Source: CAZMGV01 sp964565925 (GTDB lineage Bacteria; JAGRBM01; JAHCIT01). Taken from it: a DNA stretch of 64,000 nucleotides. Of the stretch, positions 16,594-24,954 are shown piece after piece (the first letter of the stretch is position 1; every line of letters starts with the position of its first letter). Under the pieces are notes generated by a model. That model did not search any database. It was not told the origin of the DNA and saw nothing but the letters and a program-made list of their open reading frames with translations. The stretch spans positions 1 to 64,000 of the forward strand of contig CAZMGV010000011.1 of assembly GCA_964565925.1 (NCBI GenBank), read 5' to 3'. Made by a program: the position numbers and the translations under genes.

Positions 16594-18339
16594 TTATTTC
16601 ACCACCATCATCAGATGTTCGACGATGGGGCCCAGAGCCACGGAGGGTATGAACGTAAGACAGCCCATGATCACCACGACGGCGATCAGGAGGCCGACGA
16701 ATAGCGGGGTGTGCGTGTGAATCGTTCCCGCGCCGATCGGAACGCTCTTTTTCTTCGCGAGCGATCCGGCAATCGCTAGCACCGCGATGGCCGGCCAGAA
16801 CCGGCCGAACAGGATCGCCATGCCGAGCATCGTATTGTAGAAGACCGAGTTGCATCCCAGGCCGCCGAAAGCGCTTCCGTTATTGTTGGCGGCCGAGTCG
16901 AAGCCGTAGAGGACCTCGCTGAAACCGTGAGGCCCGGGGTTGAATATACCCGCCTTCCCCGCCGTCGTCATGAGCGCCACCGACGTGCCAAGCAGGATAA
17001 GGAACGGGGGCACGAGAATGGTGATCGAGGCCATTTTCACCTCGAAGGATTCGATCTTCTTGCCGAGGTATTCCGGTGTGCGTCCCACCATGAGTCCGCC
17101 GATAAAGACGGCCACCGCCGCGAAGATGATCATGCCGTACAGGCCGCAGCCGACACCGCCGAACACCACTTCACCGAGCTTGATCAGCATCATCGGCATG
17201 AATCCGCCAATCGGCGTGAACGAATCGATCATGCTGTTGACGGAACCGTTGGATGTTGCCGTGGCCGATGTGTCCCAGATCGCCGAATTGACGATTCCGA
17301 ACCGGGCCTCCTTGCCTTCCATGTTGCCGCCGGGTTGGTAGACGCTGCCGGCATCATCGGCACCGACGCGGGCGAACATGGGATTGCCCGACTGCTCCGC
17401 CCAGGTGGCGACACCGACGAATCCGACCAGAAGGATCAGCATCGCGGCGTACAGCGCCCAACCCTGCCGCGTGTCTTTCACCATTCTTCCGAACGTGTAA
17501 CAGAGCGCCGCCGGGATCAGGAGAATAAGAAGCATCTCGACAAGACCCGACAAGGCCGTGGGGTTTTCGAACGGATGGGCCGAGTTCGCATTGAAGAAAC
17601 CGCCGCCGTTCGTTCCGAGCTGCTTGATGGCGATTTGCGACGCGGCCGGACCCACGGCGATGACCTGCTGCGGAACGGCCTGTCCGGTCGCATCTTTGAG
17701 CGGCTGAATCAGGTCCGCGTTAACGGACGCTGCAAAGGTCTGCACAACGCCCTGGGACACCAGAAACAGCGCGAGAACAAATGACAGCGGGAGCAGGATA
17801 TACAGGGTCGTCCGGGTCAGATCGACCCAGAAGTTTCCGATCTTGTCGGTCTCCTTGCGGACCATGCCGCGGATCAGAGCGACCAGGATCGCCATGCCGG
17901 CCGCCGCCGAAACGAAGTTCTGCACGGTCAGGGCGAGCATCTGCGTCAGATAAGACACCGTCGATTCGCCGCCATAGTCCTGCCAGTTCGTGTTCGTCAG
18001 GAAGCTGACGGACACGTTGAACGCCATATCGGGCGTCGTGGCCGCGAATCCCATGGGGTTTGCCGGTAGCAGTCCCTGGATTCTCAGTATCCCGTACACC
18101 GCCAGGAAACAGGCGGCGCTGAAGGCGATCAGCGCGAACGCGTATACTCGCCAGGTCATTTCATTCTTGGGATCGACTCCGCAAAGGCGGTAGATGAAAC
18201 GCTCCACCGGACCCATGACGGGGTCCAGAAATGTGCGTTCTCCTTCGTATACCCTCGCCATAAAGGAGCCGAAGGGCTTCACGAGCAGAGTGACGATCAC
18301 GAAAAAGGCTATCAGCTGAAAATATCCGTTGGAGGTCAT
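16594..18339 (-). CDS. kdpA: KdpA, K+-transporting ATPase channel-like subunit (system 2)
   Basis: A 581-aa K+-selective subunit with NTNWQDYGGE, GTNGGGFFNANSAHPFENP and AANNNGSAFGG motifs. Its ATG overlaps the kdpF stop (ATGA). It is clearly more diverged from the first KdpA than the two KdpB proteins are from each other, which fits an old duplication or separate acquisition of the operons with ATPase sequence constrained. Confidence 0.95.
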   Translation of the reverse strand: MTSNGYFQLIAFFVIVTLLVKPFGSFMARVYEGERTFLDPVMGPVERFIYRLCGVDPKNEMTWRVYAFALIAFSAACFLAVYGILRIQGLLPANPMGFAATTPDMAFNVSVSFLTNTNWQDYGGESTVSYLTQMLALTVQNFVSAAAGMAILVALIRGMVRKETDKIGNFWVDLTRTTLYILLPLSFVLALFLVSQGVVQTFAASVNADLIQPLKDATGQAVPQQVIAVGPAASQIAIKQLGTNGGGFFNANSAHPFENPTALSGLVEMLLILLIPAALCYTFGRMVKDTRQGWALYAAMLILLVGFVGVATWAEQSGNPMFARVGADDAGSVYQPGGNMEGKEARFGIVNSAIWDTSATATSNGSVNSMIDSFTPIGGFMPMMLIKLGEVVFGGVGCGLYGMIIFAAVAVFIGGLMVGRTPEYLGKKIESFEVKMASITILVPPFLILLGTSVALMTTAGKAGIFNPGPHGFSEVLYGFDSAANNNGSAFGGLGCNSVFYNTMLGMAILFGRFWPAIAVLAIAGSLAKKKSVPIGAGTIHTHTPLFVGLLIAVVVIMGCLTFIPSVALGPIVEHLMMVVK

Positions 18340-18428
18340 TCGAAATTCTCCGGGTAAAAGAGAGCAACAAACAGATAGGCGAAAAGTCCGGTCGTCACGC
18401 CGCCGGCGAGCCAGTAGAGCGTCGTCAT
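18336..18428 (-). CDS. kdpF: KdpF small subunit (system 2)
   Basis: A 30-aa single-span peptide beginning MTTLYWLAGG and ending YPENFE, almost identical to KdpF of system 1. It is coupled by 4-nt overlaps to the upstream 31-aa gene and to kdpA. Confidence 0.9.
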   Translation of the reverse strand: MTTLYWLAGGVTTGLFAYLFVALFYPENFE

Positions 18429-18520
18429 GATTTATTTCCCATGAGGCGGTCGCAGTACTCGACCAGTCCGACGGTCAGGCCGAAGAAGGCGAGCCCGAGG
18501 CCGATAAAAACGAAGTCCAT
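18425..18520 (-). CDS. 31-aa membrane peptide leading kdp operon 2
   Basis: The ATG at 18520 opens a peptide with MDFVFIGLGLAFFGLTVGLV followed by EYCDRLMGNKS. It matches the peptide at 12250-12345 in length, in the MDFV-GLGL-FF-L--GLV--CDR-M-NKS pattern and in its 4-nt overlap with kdpF. It is a probable conserved Kdp-associated microprotein; the function is unknown. Confidence 0.75.
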   Translation of the reverse strand: MDFVFIGLGLAFFGLTVGLVEYCDRLMGNKS

Positions 18521-18575
18521 AATCCAGAGCCCTTTCTCATGCGCAGCTCTGCGCACGGACGGATTTATAATTCGC

Positions 18576-18597
18576 GCCGTATATAGAGGGCGTTAAA
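18576..18597 (-). promoter_or_regulatory. Conserved block upstream of kdp operon 2, probable core promoter
   Basis: Minus strand TTTAACGCCCTCTATATACGG is the counterpart of 12409-12429. The two intergenic regions are otherwise diverged, so this retained block is likely functional. Confidence 0.45.
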
Positions 18598-18624
18598 TGT
18601 GCGGGGTGCACGATCAAGAAACCG

Positions 18625-18641
18625 TTAAATTTCGATATAAA
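18625..18641 (-). promoter_or_regulatory. Candidate KdpE-binding site, operon 2
   Basis: Minus strand TTTATATCGAAATTTAA has the TTTATA half-site and an imperfect second TTTA half-site. It lies about 105 nt upstream of the first gene, like the site at 12444. Confidence 0.4.
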
Positions 18642-18773
18642 GACCGGGTCTCCGGTTGTTAAGGCGGCGCTTACATTTTGTGCGCCACTGCGTAGTTCGC
18701 GGGCTCGCCCCAAAAGTGAAGCGGCCGGACCTGCCGGTCCGGCCGCAGGAGCGACCTTGATCTTCAGTATCGA

Positions 18774-19157
18774 TCAGTGAGCGCGCGGCACGCGGCCGTT
18801 TACCCACAGGGGGATAACCGCCGCCACGGTCGCTTCTTCACGGAACGCGGGGTAGCCGACGATATCTTCATCTTCCGTCGTGCCGCCATTATCCCGGGCG
18901 CGCTTTTCGCGCCGGCCCGGGACCAATGTCCGGACGAGGATCCAGATCATTGCCGCGGCGATTGCAATCGCCAGGGTCGGCTCGCCCCAGAGGCTCTGAC
19001 CATGCCTGACCGCAAAGAGAACCCGGAGCAGGCTCCAGCCGAAGCAGACGGTTGTGGCGATCATGATCTCCCGCGGACCGACCGGACCGGCGGTGGCGGG
19101 AGTGGCTTTCGTCTCAGGCGGTTTTCTCATCCGCAACCGGATCGTTTTGTTCGTCAT
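18774..19157 (-). CDS. Unknown small membrane protein
   Basis: A 127-aa protein not recognised. The ATG at 19157 has AAGGAG 7 nt upstream and is preferred over an in-frame start 12 codons earlier. Two hydrophobic segments (about residues 35-55 and 60-80) suggest two membrane helices, with a charged loop (GRREKRARDNGGTTEDEDI) and a hydrophobic C-terminal stretch. It lies upstream of kdp operon 2 on the same strand, with about 250 nt between. Its 5' leader carries the 53-bp repeat shared with the ABC permease gene, so these two genes may be co-regulated. Confidence 0.6.
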   Translation of the reverse strand: MTNKTIRLRMRKPPETKATPATAGPVGPREIMIATTVCFGWSLLRVLFAVRHGQSLWGEPTLAIAIAAAMIWILVRTLVPGRREKRARDNGGTTEDEDIVGYPAFREEATVAAVIPLWVNGRVPRAH

Positions 19158-19196
19158 GGAAGTTCTCCTTTCCATGCCGGAGATTGTGACCACGAG

Positions 19197-19249
19197 CGGA
19201 TCAAGATGCCGTCAATAAAAGCCGTACCGGCGCTAAGAAACTGTTAAGA
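19197..19249 (-). repeat. 53-bp repeat, copy A, upstream of 18774-19157 gene
   Basis: It matches 24214-24266 at 51 of 53 positions, same orientation, with weaker similarity continuing about 25 nt toward the gene. It lies 40 nt before the minus-strand start codon, so it is read as a shared promoter or operator rather than a mobile element. The minus strand contains TAACAGTTTCTTAG and TTGACGGCATCTTGATCCG. Confidence 0.75.
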
Positions 19250-19302
19250 AGCGCCACGTATCCATTCTGGATGACAGTCCTCCGCGTTATGCGGCGGCAA
19301 TC

Positions 19303-19319
19303 TTTATACTAATTTTATC
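19303..19319 (+). promoter_or_regulatory. Possible KdpE-like site upstream of GNAT-nitrilase gene
   Basis: TTTATACTAATTTTATC matches 13 of 17 positions of the E. coli KdpE site. It lies 225 nt upstream of the start at 19544, in a 386-nt gene-free stretch that otherwise holds only the 53-bp repeat. It could be an AT-rich promoter instead. Confidence 0.3.
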
Positions 19320-19543
19320 CGCCCCGTTTGATGACCCGGGCCTTCGCCGCCGATATCGTGGTTACTATAGAAACGCGGGATCGCCGCATCGGCATACCCG
19401 CTATCTGGCACTCACGATGTAATCACATCCCTCCACCACATTGTTGCCCCGGTTTTCCAGTCGGCGGACGATTATGCGTCTGCGACCCTATAGGCACGCG
19501 CGGATGTTTCAGCACAAGCCGTTCGCAACCCAGGAGATCTACG

Positions 19544-21103
19544 ATGAGCAAACTGACCCTGAAGAAATTCGAAAAGAACCTCGTCATCCGGTGCCTTGCG
19601 GCATCCGATTATCCGCGCGTGACGGAACTGCAGAAAAAATGCTTCCCCAATATGGATCCCTGGTCCCAGGAACAGTTTGAAAGCCAGGTGAAGATATTTC
19701 CCGAAGGACAGATCGGCATTGAATACGCCGGCAGGCTGGTCGCCTCGTCGAGCAGTCTGATAATGGATTTCGAACTTTACCGGGAATGGCACAACTTCGA
19801 CGAAATATCCGATAACGGGTTCATCAGGAACCACAAGCCTGACGGCACAACCCTTTATGGTATCGAGATCATGGTGGATCCGGAATTCCGCGGGATGAAA
19901 CTGGCCCGGAGGCTCTACGACGCCAGGAAACGGCTGGCCAGGGAGCGGAACCTCATGCGTATCGTCGTCGGGGGCCGGATCCCCGGGTACTCCGAACACG
20001 CGCAGAAGATGTCCGCCAGGGAATACATCGAAAAGGTAATGAACAAGACCCTCTACGATCCGGTTCTGACAGTTCACATTTCGAACGATTTTGTCCTGAA
20101 AAGGCTAATTCCGAATTATCTTTATACCGACAGCGATTCGAAAGGCTATGCAGCCTTTCTTGAATGGACAAATCTGGACTACGTGCCTGACCTCAAGCTG
20201 CGCTATGTCCCGGTCGCCCCGGTGAGAACCTGCGTCGTTCAGTACCAGCTTCGAATGGTAAAAAGCTTCGGGGAATTCGCCGAACAGTGCGAGTATTTTG
20301 TGAGCGTCGCGTCTGATTACAAATGCGACTTTATCCTTTTCCCGGAAATATTCACCACCCAGCTTCTCCCGCTGATCACGGCGCAGAGATCCTCGGATGC
20401 CATGAGGAAACTATCCGAATTCACCGACTCCTATCTCGAACTCTTCACTCGTCTGGCGGTGAAGTTCAACGTCAACATCATTGGCGGGACCCATTTCACC
20501 GTAGAGGACAACAGCCTCTACAACATCTCCTATCTGTTCCGGCGGGACGGAACACTGGGGAAGCAATACAAGCTTCACATTACACCCACGGGAAAAAACG
20601 ACTGGGGCGTGCAGGGCGGGAATCAGGTCGAGGTGTTCGACACCGATTGCGGGAAAATTGCGATCCAGATCTGCTACGACATCGAATTCCCTGAAGTGAC
20701 GCGCATCGCCGTCGAACAGGGAGCCCAGATCATTTTCGTTCCCTATTGCACCGACGAGCGCTATGCCTATCTGAGAGTCCGTTACTGCGCCCAGGCGCGG
20801 TGCATAGAGAATCACGTTTACGTGGCCATCGCAGGGAGCGTGGGCAATCTGCCCAACGTCGAGAGCCTTGGAATACATTATGCCCAGTCGGGGATATTCA
20901 CCCCTTCGGATATTCCGTTCAAACGGGACGCCATCGCCGCCGAGTGCCCGATAAATATCGAAACCGTCATCTTCGAAGACCTCGATCTGGAGCTGTTGAA
21001 AAAACAGCGAAAGACCGGGAGCGTATTGAACTGGAAAGACAGGCGATCGGATTTATACGAGGTGCGCTACCTCAAGTCGGACACGAAATCGGCCACGGGA
21101 TGA
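19544..21103 (+). CDS. GNAT acetyltransferase - carbon-nitrogen hydrolase (nitrilase) fusion
   Basis: A 519-aa two-domain cytoplasmic enzyme. The ATG at 19544 is set by AGGAG 7 nt upstream; the frame stays open upstream without family sequence. Residues about 10-215 are a GNAT domain (YGIEIMVDPEFRGMKLARRLY is the acetyl-CoA loop region). Residues about 225-500 are a nitrilase-superfamily amidohydrolase with the full triad E268 (FPEIF), K343 (YKLHIT) and C377 (QICYDIEFPE). This architecture is the YhcX-like family of unknown substrate. It faces the ABC transporter genes convergently and lies within the repeat-bounded block. Confidence 0.88.
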   Translation: MSKLTLKKFEKNLVIRCLAASDYPRVTELQKKCFPNMDPWSQEQFESQVKIFPEGQIGIEYAGRLVASSSSLIMDFELYREWHNFDEISDNGFIRNHKPDGTTLYGIEIMVDPEFRGMKLARRLYDARKRLARERNLMRIVVGGRIPGYSEHAQKMSAREYIEKVMNKTLYDPVLTVHISNDFVLKRLIPNYLYTDSDSKGYAAFLEWTNLDYVPDLKLRYVPVAPVRTCVVQYQLRMVKSFGEFAEQCEYFVSVASDYKCDFILFPEIFTTQLLPLITAQRSSDAMRKLSEFTDSYLELFTRLAVKFNVNIIGGTHFTVEDNSLYNISYLFRRDGTLGKQYKLHITPTGKNDWGVQGGNQVEVFDTDCGKIAIQICYDIEFPEVTRIAVEQGAQIIFVPYCTDERYAYLRVRYCAQARCIENHVYVAIAGSVGNLPNVESLGIHYAQSGIFTPSDIPFKRDAIAAECPINIETVIFEDLDLELLKKQRKTGSVLNWKDRRSDLYEVRYLKSDTKSATG

Positions 21104-21127
21104 TTTGAAAGTTCAGGGAAACGACGG

Positions 21128-22450
21128 TCATTGGACTGCGGCATGTGCGGCGTCATTCCCCTCCTCGATGAAAATGACCTCTTTATTGTCGTCATAGGTG
21201 ATAAGTTCCGCGTAGCGCGCCCAGTTGAGGGCCGTGTCCATATGGCGCTGAAGCTCTTTCTCATGGAACTGCATTGAAATGGCGGCTTCTACGATGTCCC
21301 GTTCCAGCGAATGGCTATCAGCGGCCCGAAGCATGGAAAGCATCCACTTGAAAAACGGCATCCGTCTGAGCCTGGCGGCAAGGATTTCCTTCCGGCCCTG
21401 AATCCCGGCATCGCCAAATGTTTCTCCGAGCGGTGTCAGCGAAATGTCGCCCTTGGCAACAGTCGCAAAGCCCAGGATTTCCATCGCTTCAATCAGCTTC
21501 AGCAGATCGTCTGACTGCATCTTGAAATCATCGGCGACACGATAGAGATCCACTTTGCCATCGGAGCCGGCAAGCATGTGCTCTGCCAGCCCCGCGATCT
21601 CACTGATCGTCACAGGCGGCAATGACCGCATTACGCCGGATTCTCCGGGAGCCGCACCCATCTCCACATGTTCAGACTGAGTCTGTCCCGCCAGCAGCGT
21701 GTAGACCGCGTCGACCAGTTCCAAAAATCTCGGATCTTTCCGGTGACGGGGATGCGGCAGATCGATCTTCACCTCGCAAACGACCCTGCCGGGTCCCTTA
21801 TCCATGACGATAATCCGGTCGGCCACTTCCACGGCCTCATGAATATTGTGCGTTACCATCAGGATCGCTTTTGTCGGGATCTTGCCTCCCGTCCACAGCT
21901 CCATCAGATCGCTCCTGAGCGTATCGGCACTCAATACGTCGAGAGCCGAGAAAGGCTCGTCAAGACAAAGCAGCTCCGGTTCTATGGCCATCGCACGGGC
22001 AAATCCGACCTTTTGGCGCATTCCGCCGGACAGTTCCCTCGGATAAGCGTTTTCGAACCCGCTCAGACCAACACGTTCCAGAAGATCGAGTGCCCTTTTG
22101 GCTCGCTGCGGGAGACCTATCCCGCGTGCTTTGAGTGCTACCTCGACGTTGTCCTGCACAGTGAGCCACGGAAATAGTGCGAAAGTCTGGAATACGATAA
22201 CCGAATGCGGGTTCACCCCGGTCAGTGGAGCCGACCGGTATAGTATCTCGCCGCCAGTGGCCCGCTGGAGCCCGGTGATCAACCGGAGCAATGTGCTCTT
22301 TCCGCAACCCGAAGGGCCCAGAAGGCAGACAAACTCCCCTTCTGAAATAGAAATGTTGACACCCTTAAGGGCGACAAAAGCTCTGGGTCCCTGTCCGTAA
22401 ATCTGCTCTACGTGACGGAGTTCCTGCAGTACAACGCCAGTATTATTCAC
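21128..22450 (-). CDS. NitT/TauT-type ABC transporter ATPase with C-terminal AAA-associated domain
   Basis: A 440-aa ATPase. The GTG at 22450 is chosen because GGAG sits 8 nt upstream, overlapping the permease stop region; the frame continues upstream but only inside the permease gene. The N-terminal ABC domain has Walker A GPSGCGKST, Q-loop FQTFALFPW, signature LSGGMRQKV, Walker B LLCLDEPFSALD and VTHNI. After about residue 285 comes a 150-residue winged-helix-like extension (AEHML, FKMQSDDLLKLIEA-EILGF) found in a subset of nitrate/sulfonate/bicarbonate-type importers. No substrate-binding protein gene is adjacent. Confidence 0.9.
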   Translation of the reverse strand: MNNTGVVLQELRHVEQIYGQGPRAFVALKGVNISISEGEFVCLLGPSGCGKSTLLRLITGLQRATGGEILYRSAPLTGVNPHSVIVFQTFALFPWLTVQDNVEVALKARGIGLPQRAKRALDLLERVGLSGFENAYPRELSGGMRQKVGFARAMAIEPELLCLDEPFSALDVLSADTLRSDLMELWTGGKIPTKAILMVTHNIHEAVEVADRIIVMDKGPGRVVCEVKIDLPHPRHRKDPRFLELVDAVYTLLAGQTQSEHVEMGAAPGESGVMRSLPPVTISEIAGLAEHMLAGSDGKVDLYRVADDFKMQSDDLLKLIEAMEILGFATVAKGDISLTPLGETFGDAGIQGRKEILAARLRRMPFFKWMLSMLRAADSHSLERDIVEAAISMQFHEKELQRHMDTALNWARYAELITYDDNKEVIFIEEGNDAAHAAVQ

Positions 22451-22455
22451 AGTTG

Positions 22456-24165
22456 TTACTCCATTCGGAAGCGTTCTTCGGCGACACGGTACAAACGTCG
22501 CCAGATAAGCCGGTTGATCATTATGACCGCGAGCACCAGCGTCAGTGTCGAAGCTAAAAGTAAGGGGTAGTCGCCGATTTCCGTTGCGTGAGCGATGGAC
22601 GATCCAATGCCGGTCGTAAAAAAGATCTTGCCACCGAACGCGACATGCTCCGACACGATACTGGCGTTCCAAGCACCGCCGCCGGCCGTGATCGCTCCGG
22701 TGACCAGGAAGGGAACCAGGGACGGCAGATAGAGGGTCTTCCATCGCTGCCAGCGGGTCATGCCCAGCATCGTTGCCGTGTAACGCAGGTCCTGCGGAAT
22801 CGACGAAACACCCGCAATGACGTTAAACAGCATGTACCACTGGGTTCCCATCAGCATGAGCAATACGGCCGCGATATTCAGGCCGCCCGGCAGGCGGATC
22901 AGCAGAAGCAGAAACACGGGAAAGAGGGCCGTGGCCGGTATTGATGCCATGATCTGAACAACCGGCTGTGCCAAGGTCGCCAGACGCGGCCGGGTACCGA
23001 TCGCGACGCCTACAGGGATTGTCCAAAGTGCTGTGAGTGCAAGGGCTGCGAAGACACGCAGGGCGGTCGCCATTATTCCTATCCCGATGGAAGCCCATTG
23101 TTCAGCCGTTACTCCAGACAGCATCATTAGTGTGCGCACAATTCCGTAGGCCAGCCCGCCCAGAAACAGATACAAGAGCACCGGATAACGGCGTTGCGGT
23201 TCGGTTTCTATTTCTTGAGGAGGCAGTTCCCGTATGAGTGCCATGTCTAGCGTTTCCGACCGGTGCCGGAAGCGATCCGAGACCCACTGGAAAATCACGG
23301 AATCGGATACAAGGTCGTAGAACCAGGATGTCGGTGGAGCATCAGACCCGACGCTATCCAGCTTGAATCGTTGCCCCCACACCAGCAGAGGCCGCCAGAT
23401 AATCTGGTCGAGAATGACAATCACCGATACCAGTATGGCTATTCCAAGCAGCACGGCGCTTTTATTCCCCTGATTGGCCGCCTCCTGAAGATATGCACCG
23501 AGCCCCGCCAGCCGAAAATCTCTTTTGCCAACGGTGAATATTTCAGCGGCCATCAGGAAGAACCATCCACCCGCCCAGCTCATCACGCTGTTCCAGATGA
23601 GTGAAATACCTGCGAATGGAAGAGCGACTGTCTTGAAATTGAGCCAGCCGTTAAACCTGAAAATCCGGCTGGCCTCGGTCAGTTCCTTGGGAATTGTCGT
23701 CAGGGATTGGTACCAGGCAAACGTCAGATTCCACGCCTGGCTGGTGAAGATCAGCACGATGGATGCCAGCTCGGCGGCGACGGTATCGGGGAGAAAAGAG
23801 CTTAAACTCAGCAGCACGACCGGCAGGAAAGATAAAATCGGGACACTTTGAAGGATATCCAGAAAAGGAAGCAAAACCTGTTCGCCCCGGCGGCTCCGGA
23901 CAATCGCATAGCCATACGCCAGGCTGAACGTCATCGACAGGGCATAGGCGCCGGCCATCCGGCCGATAGAAAGCATCGCGTACCACGGGAGGGCGCGAGG
24001 TTCGAGAGAGATATACGGACCTTTGACAACCGCCGGCGCATCTACGGCAAGGCGGACGCCCGCGTAGATCAGTACCATCAAAGTGACGGTAACGAGGATG
24101 TCGCCCCAGCCCATCCGGCGGTTTGCCAGCCGGGCGAAAAACCCCTTGTCGAGAATATTAATCAC
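22456..24165 (-). CDS. ABC transporter permease, two fused permease domains
   Basis: A 569-aa inner-membrane protein with about twelve helices in two tandem BPD-type permease halves. Each half has an EAA-like loop: EASRIFRFNGWLNFKTVALP (about residues 165-185) and TATMLGMTRWQRWKTLYLP (about 455-475). It pairs with the ATPase 5 nt downstream. The substrate is unknown; the family suggests nitrate, bicarbonate, sulfonate or a similar anion. It is divergent from the PII-like gene, with a 267-nt shared control region. Confidence 0.9.
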   Translation of the reverse strand: MINILDKGFFARLANRRMGWGDILVTVTLMVLIYAGVRLAVDAPAVVKGPYISLEPRALPWYAMLSIGRMAGAYALSMTFSLAYGYAIVRSRRGEQVLLPFLDILQSVPILSFLPVVLLSLSSFLPDTVAAELASIVLIFTSQAWNLTFAWYQSLTTIPKELTEASRIFRFNGWLNFKTVALPFAGISLIWNSVMSWAGGWFFLMAAEIFTVGKRDFRLAGLGAYLQEAANQGNKSAVLLGIAILVSVIVILDQIIWRPLLVWGQRFKLDSVGSDAPPTSWFYDLVSDSVIFQWVSDRFRHRSETLDMALIRELPPQEIETEPQRRYPVLLYLFLGGLAYGIVRTLMMLSGVTAEQWASIGIGIMATALRVFAALALTALWTIPVGVAIGTRPRLATLAQPVVQIMASIPATALFPVFLLLLIRLPGGLNIAAVLLMLMGTQWYMLFNVIAGVSSIPQDLRYTATMLGMTRWQRWKTLYLPSLVPFLVTGAITAGGGAWNASIVSEHVAFGGKIFFTTGIGSSIAHATEIGDYPLLLASTLTLVLAVIMINRLIWRRLYRVAEERFRME

Positions 24166-24213
24166 GTATCTGCATGGAAATTCCTATTCCACGGCCGGAA
24201 GTGTGATCGCGAA

Positions 24214-24266
24214 CGGATCAAGATGCCGTCAATAAAAACCGTACCTGCGCTAAGAAACTGTTAAGA
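24214..24266 (-). repeat. 53-bp repeat, copy B, upstream of ABC permease
   Basis: This is the partner of 19197-19249 (51 of 53 identical) and lies 49 nt before the permease start codon on the minus strand. Both copies hold the same relation to a minus-strand gene, which argues for a shared regulatory sequence. Confidence 0.75.
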
Positions 24267-24322
24267 CCGGACGAGAACGCCTGCCTGACGCGGCGCTCCG
24301 GGAGAAATTGAATAGTTTCTTA
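24251..24322. promoter_or_regulatory. Inverted 9-mer pair in the ABC permease / PII divergent region
   Basis: TAAGAAACT at 24251-24259 (part of the 53-bp repeat) is repeated inverted as AGTTTCTTA at 24314-24322, nearer the PII-like gene. One regulator may thus control both divergent promoters. Confidence 0.4.
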
Positions 24323-24438
24323 ACTGAGCAGGCCCCTAATTATACGCCGCTTTGATACGGCCGCGTGTACCTTGGCTTCCAAGATACAGAAGCCGGACGG
24401 GCTTTGAACAACTGTCCTGAAGAAAGAGGTAAATGCAC

Positions 24439-24777
24439 ATGATGAAGGTAGAAGCGGTCATTAAACCGGAAAAAATCGGCGACGTGAAGGCGGCCCTGGC
24501 GAAGATGGGCGTCAACGAAATGTCCCTCCTGGAGGTCGGAGACCTGGGCCGGTATGCGCCGAAGAAGGGCTGCTACCGCGGGGCCGAACTGGTCATTCCG
24601 TTCTCCCAGCGGGTGCGGCTCGAATTCGTTGTCGAGGAAGACAAGCTGCGGACGGCGGTAAACGCCATCACGACGGTGGCGGACACCGGCTCCGACAGCG
24701 ACGGGAAGATCCTAGTCAGCCACATCGAGTCCCTGATCCGCATTCACAATGGTTCGCAGGTATCGACCGTCTGCTGA
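24439..24777 (+). CDS. PII-family signalling protein lacking the uridylylation tyrosine
   Basis: A 112-aa protein of the GlnB/GlnK fold. The start at 24439 (or the next codon) is 8 nt from AGAGGT; the ATG at 24433 is too close. Core PII features are kept: EAVIKPEKIGDVKAAL, YRGAE, RLEFVVEEDKL and DGKILV. Differences are clear: the tyrosine after RGAE (Y51 in E. coli) is Leu, the T-loop start is GRYAPKKGCYRGAEL, the B-loop is TGSDSDGK instead of TGxxGDGK, and the C-terminal RIRTGE is RIHNGS. Family knowledge says such variants act without uridylylation and often control a neighbouring transporter; here that would be the divergent ABC system. Confidence 0.85.
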   Translation: MMKVEAVIKPEKIGDVKAALAKMGVNEMSLLEVGDLGRYAPKKGCYRGAELVIPFSQRVRLEFVVEEDKLRTAVNAITTVADTGSDSDGKILVSHIESLIRIHNGSQVSTVC

Positions 24778-24813
24778 GTAATTCGCGCGTCATTACGAGC
24801 TGACCCTGAATCA

Positions 24814-24844
24814 GGCCGGGACTGCCACGGAGGGAGTCCCGGCC
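24814..24844 (+). terminator. Hairpin downstream of PII-like gene
   Basis: A 10-bp perfect stem GGCCGGGACT/AGTCCCGGCC with an 11-nt loop lies 37 nt after the PII stop. No T-tract follows, so it may be a transcript-stabilising hairpin or a weak terminator. Confidence 0.45.
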
Positions 24845-24954
24845 CGGTGGAGATAACCGACATGGAATTTGTATACGTTTCCCTGTGGCCGGCGTTCTTT
24901 GGCTTTTCGGCAATGAAAGTTCGGTCCTAGCTCTATGCGGCCGCCTTTGGCGCG

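Noticed and set aside
19208..24262. A 13-codon mini-gene (MPSIK-VPALRNC) present in both copies of the 53-bp repeat
   Set aside because: It has no ribosome-binding site, and one of its two differences changes an amino acid. The conservation fits a regulatory sequence on the other strand better.
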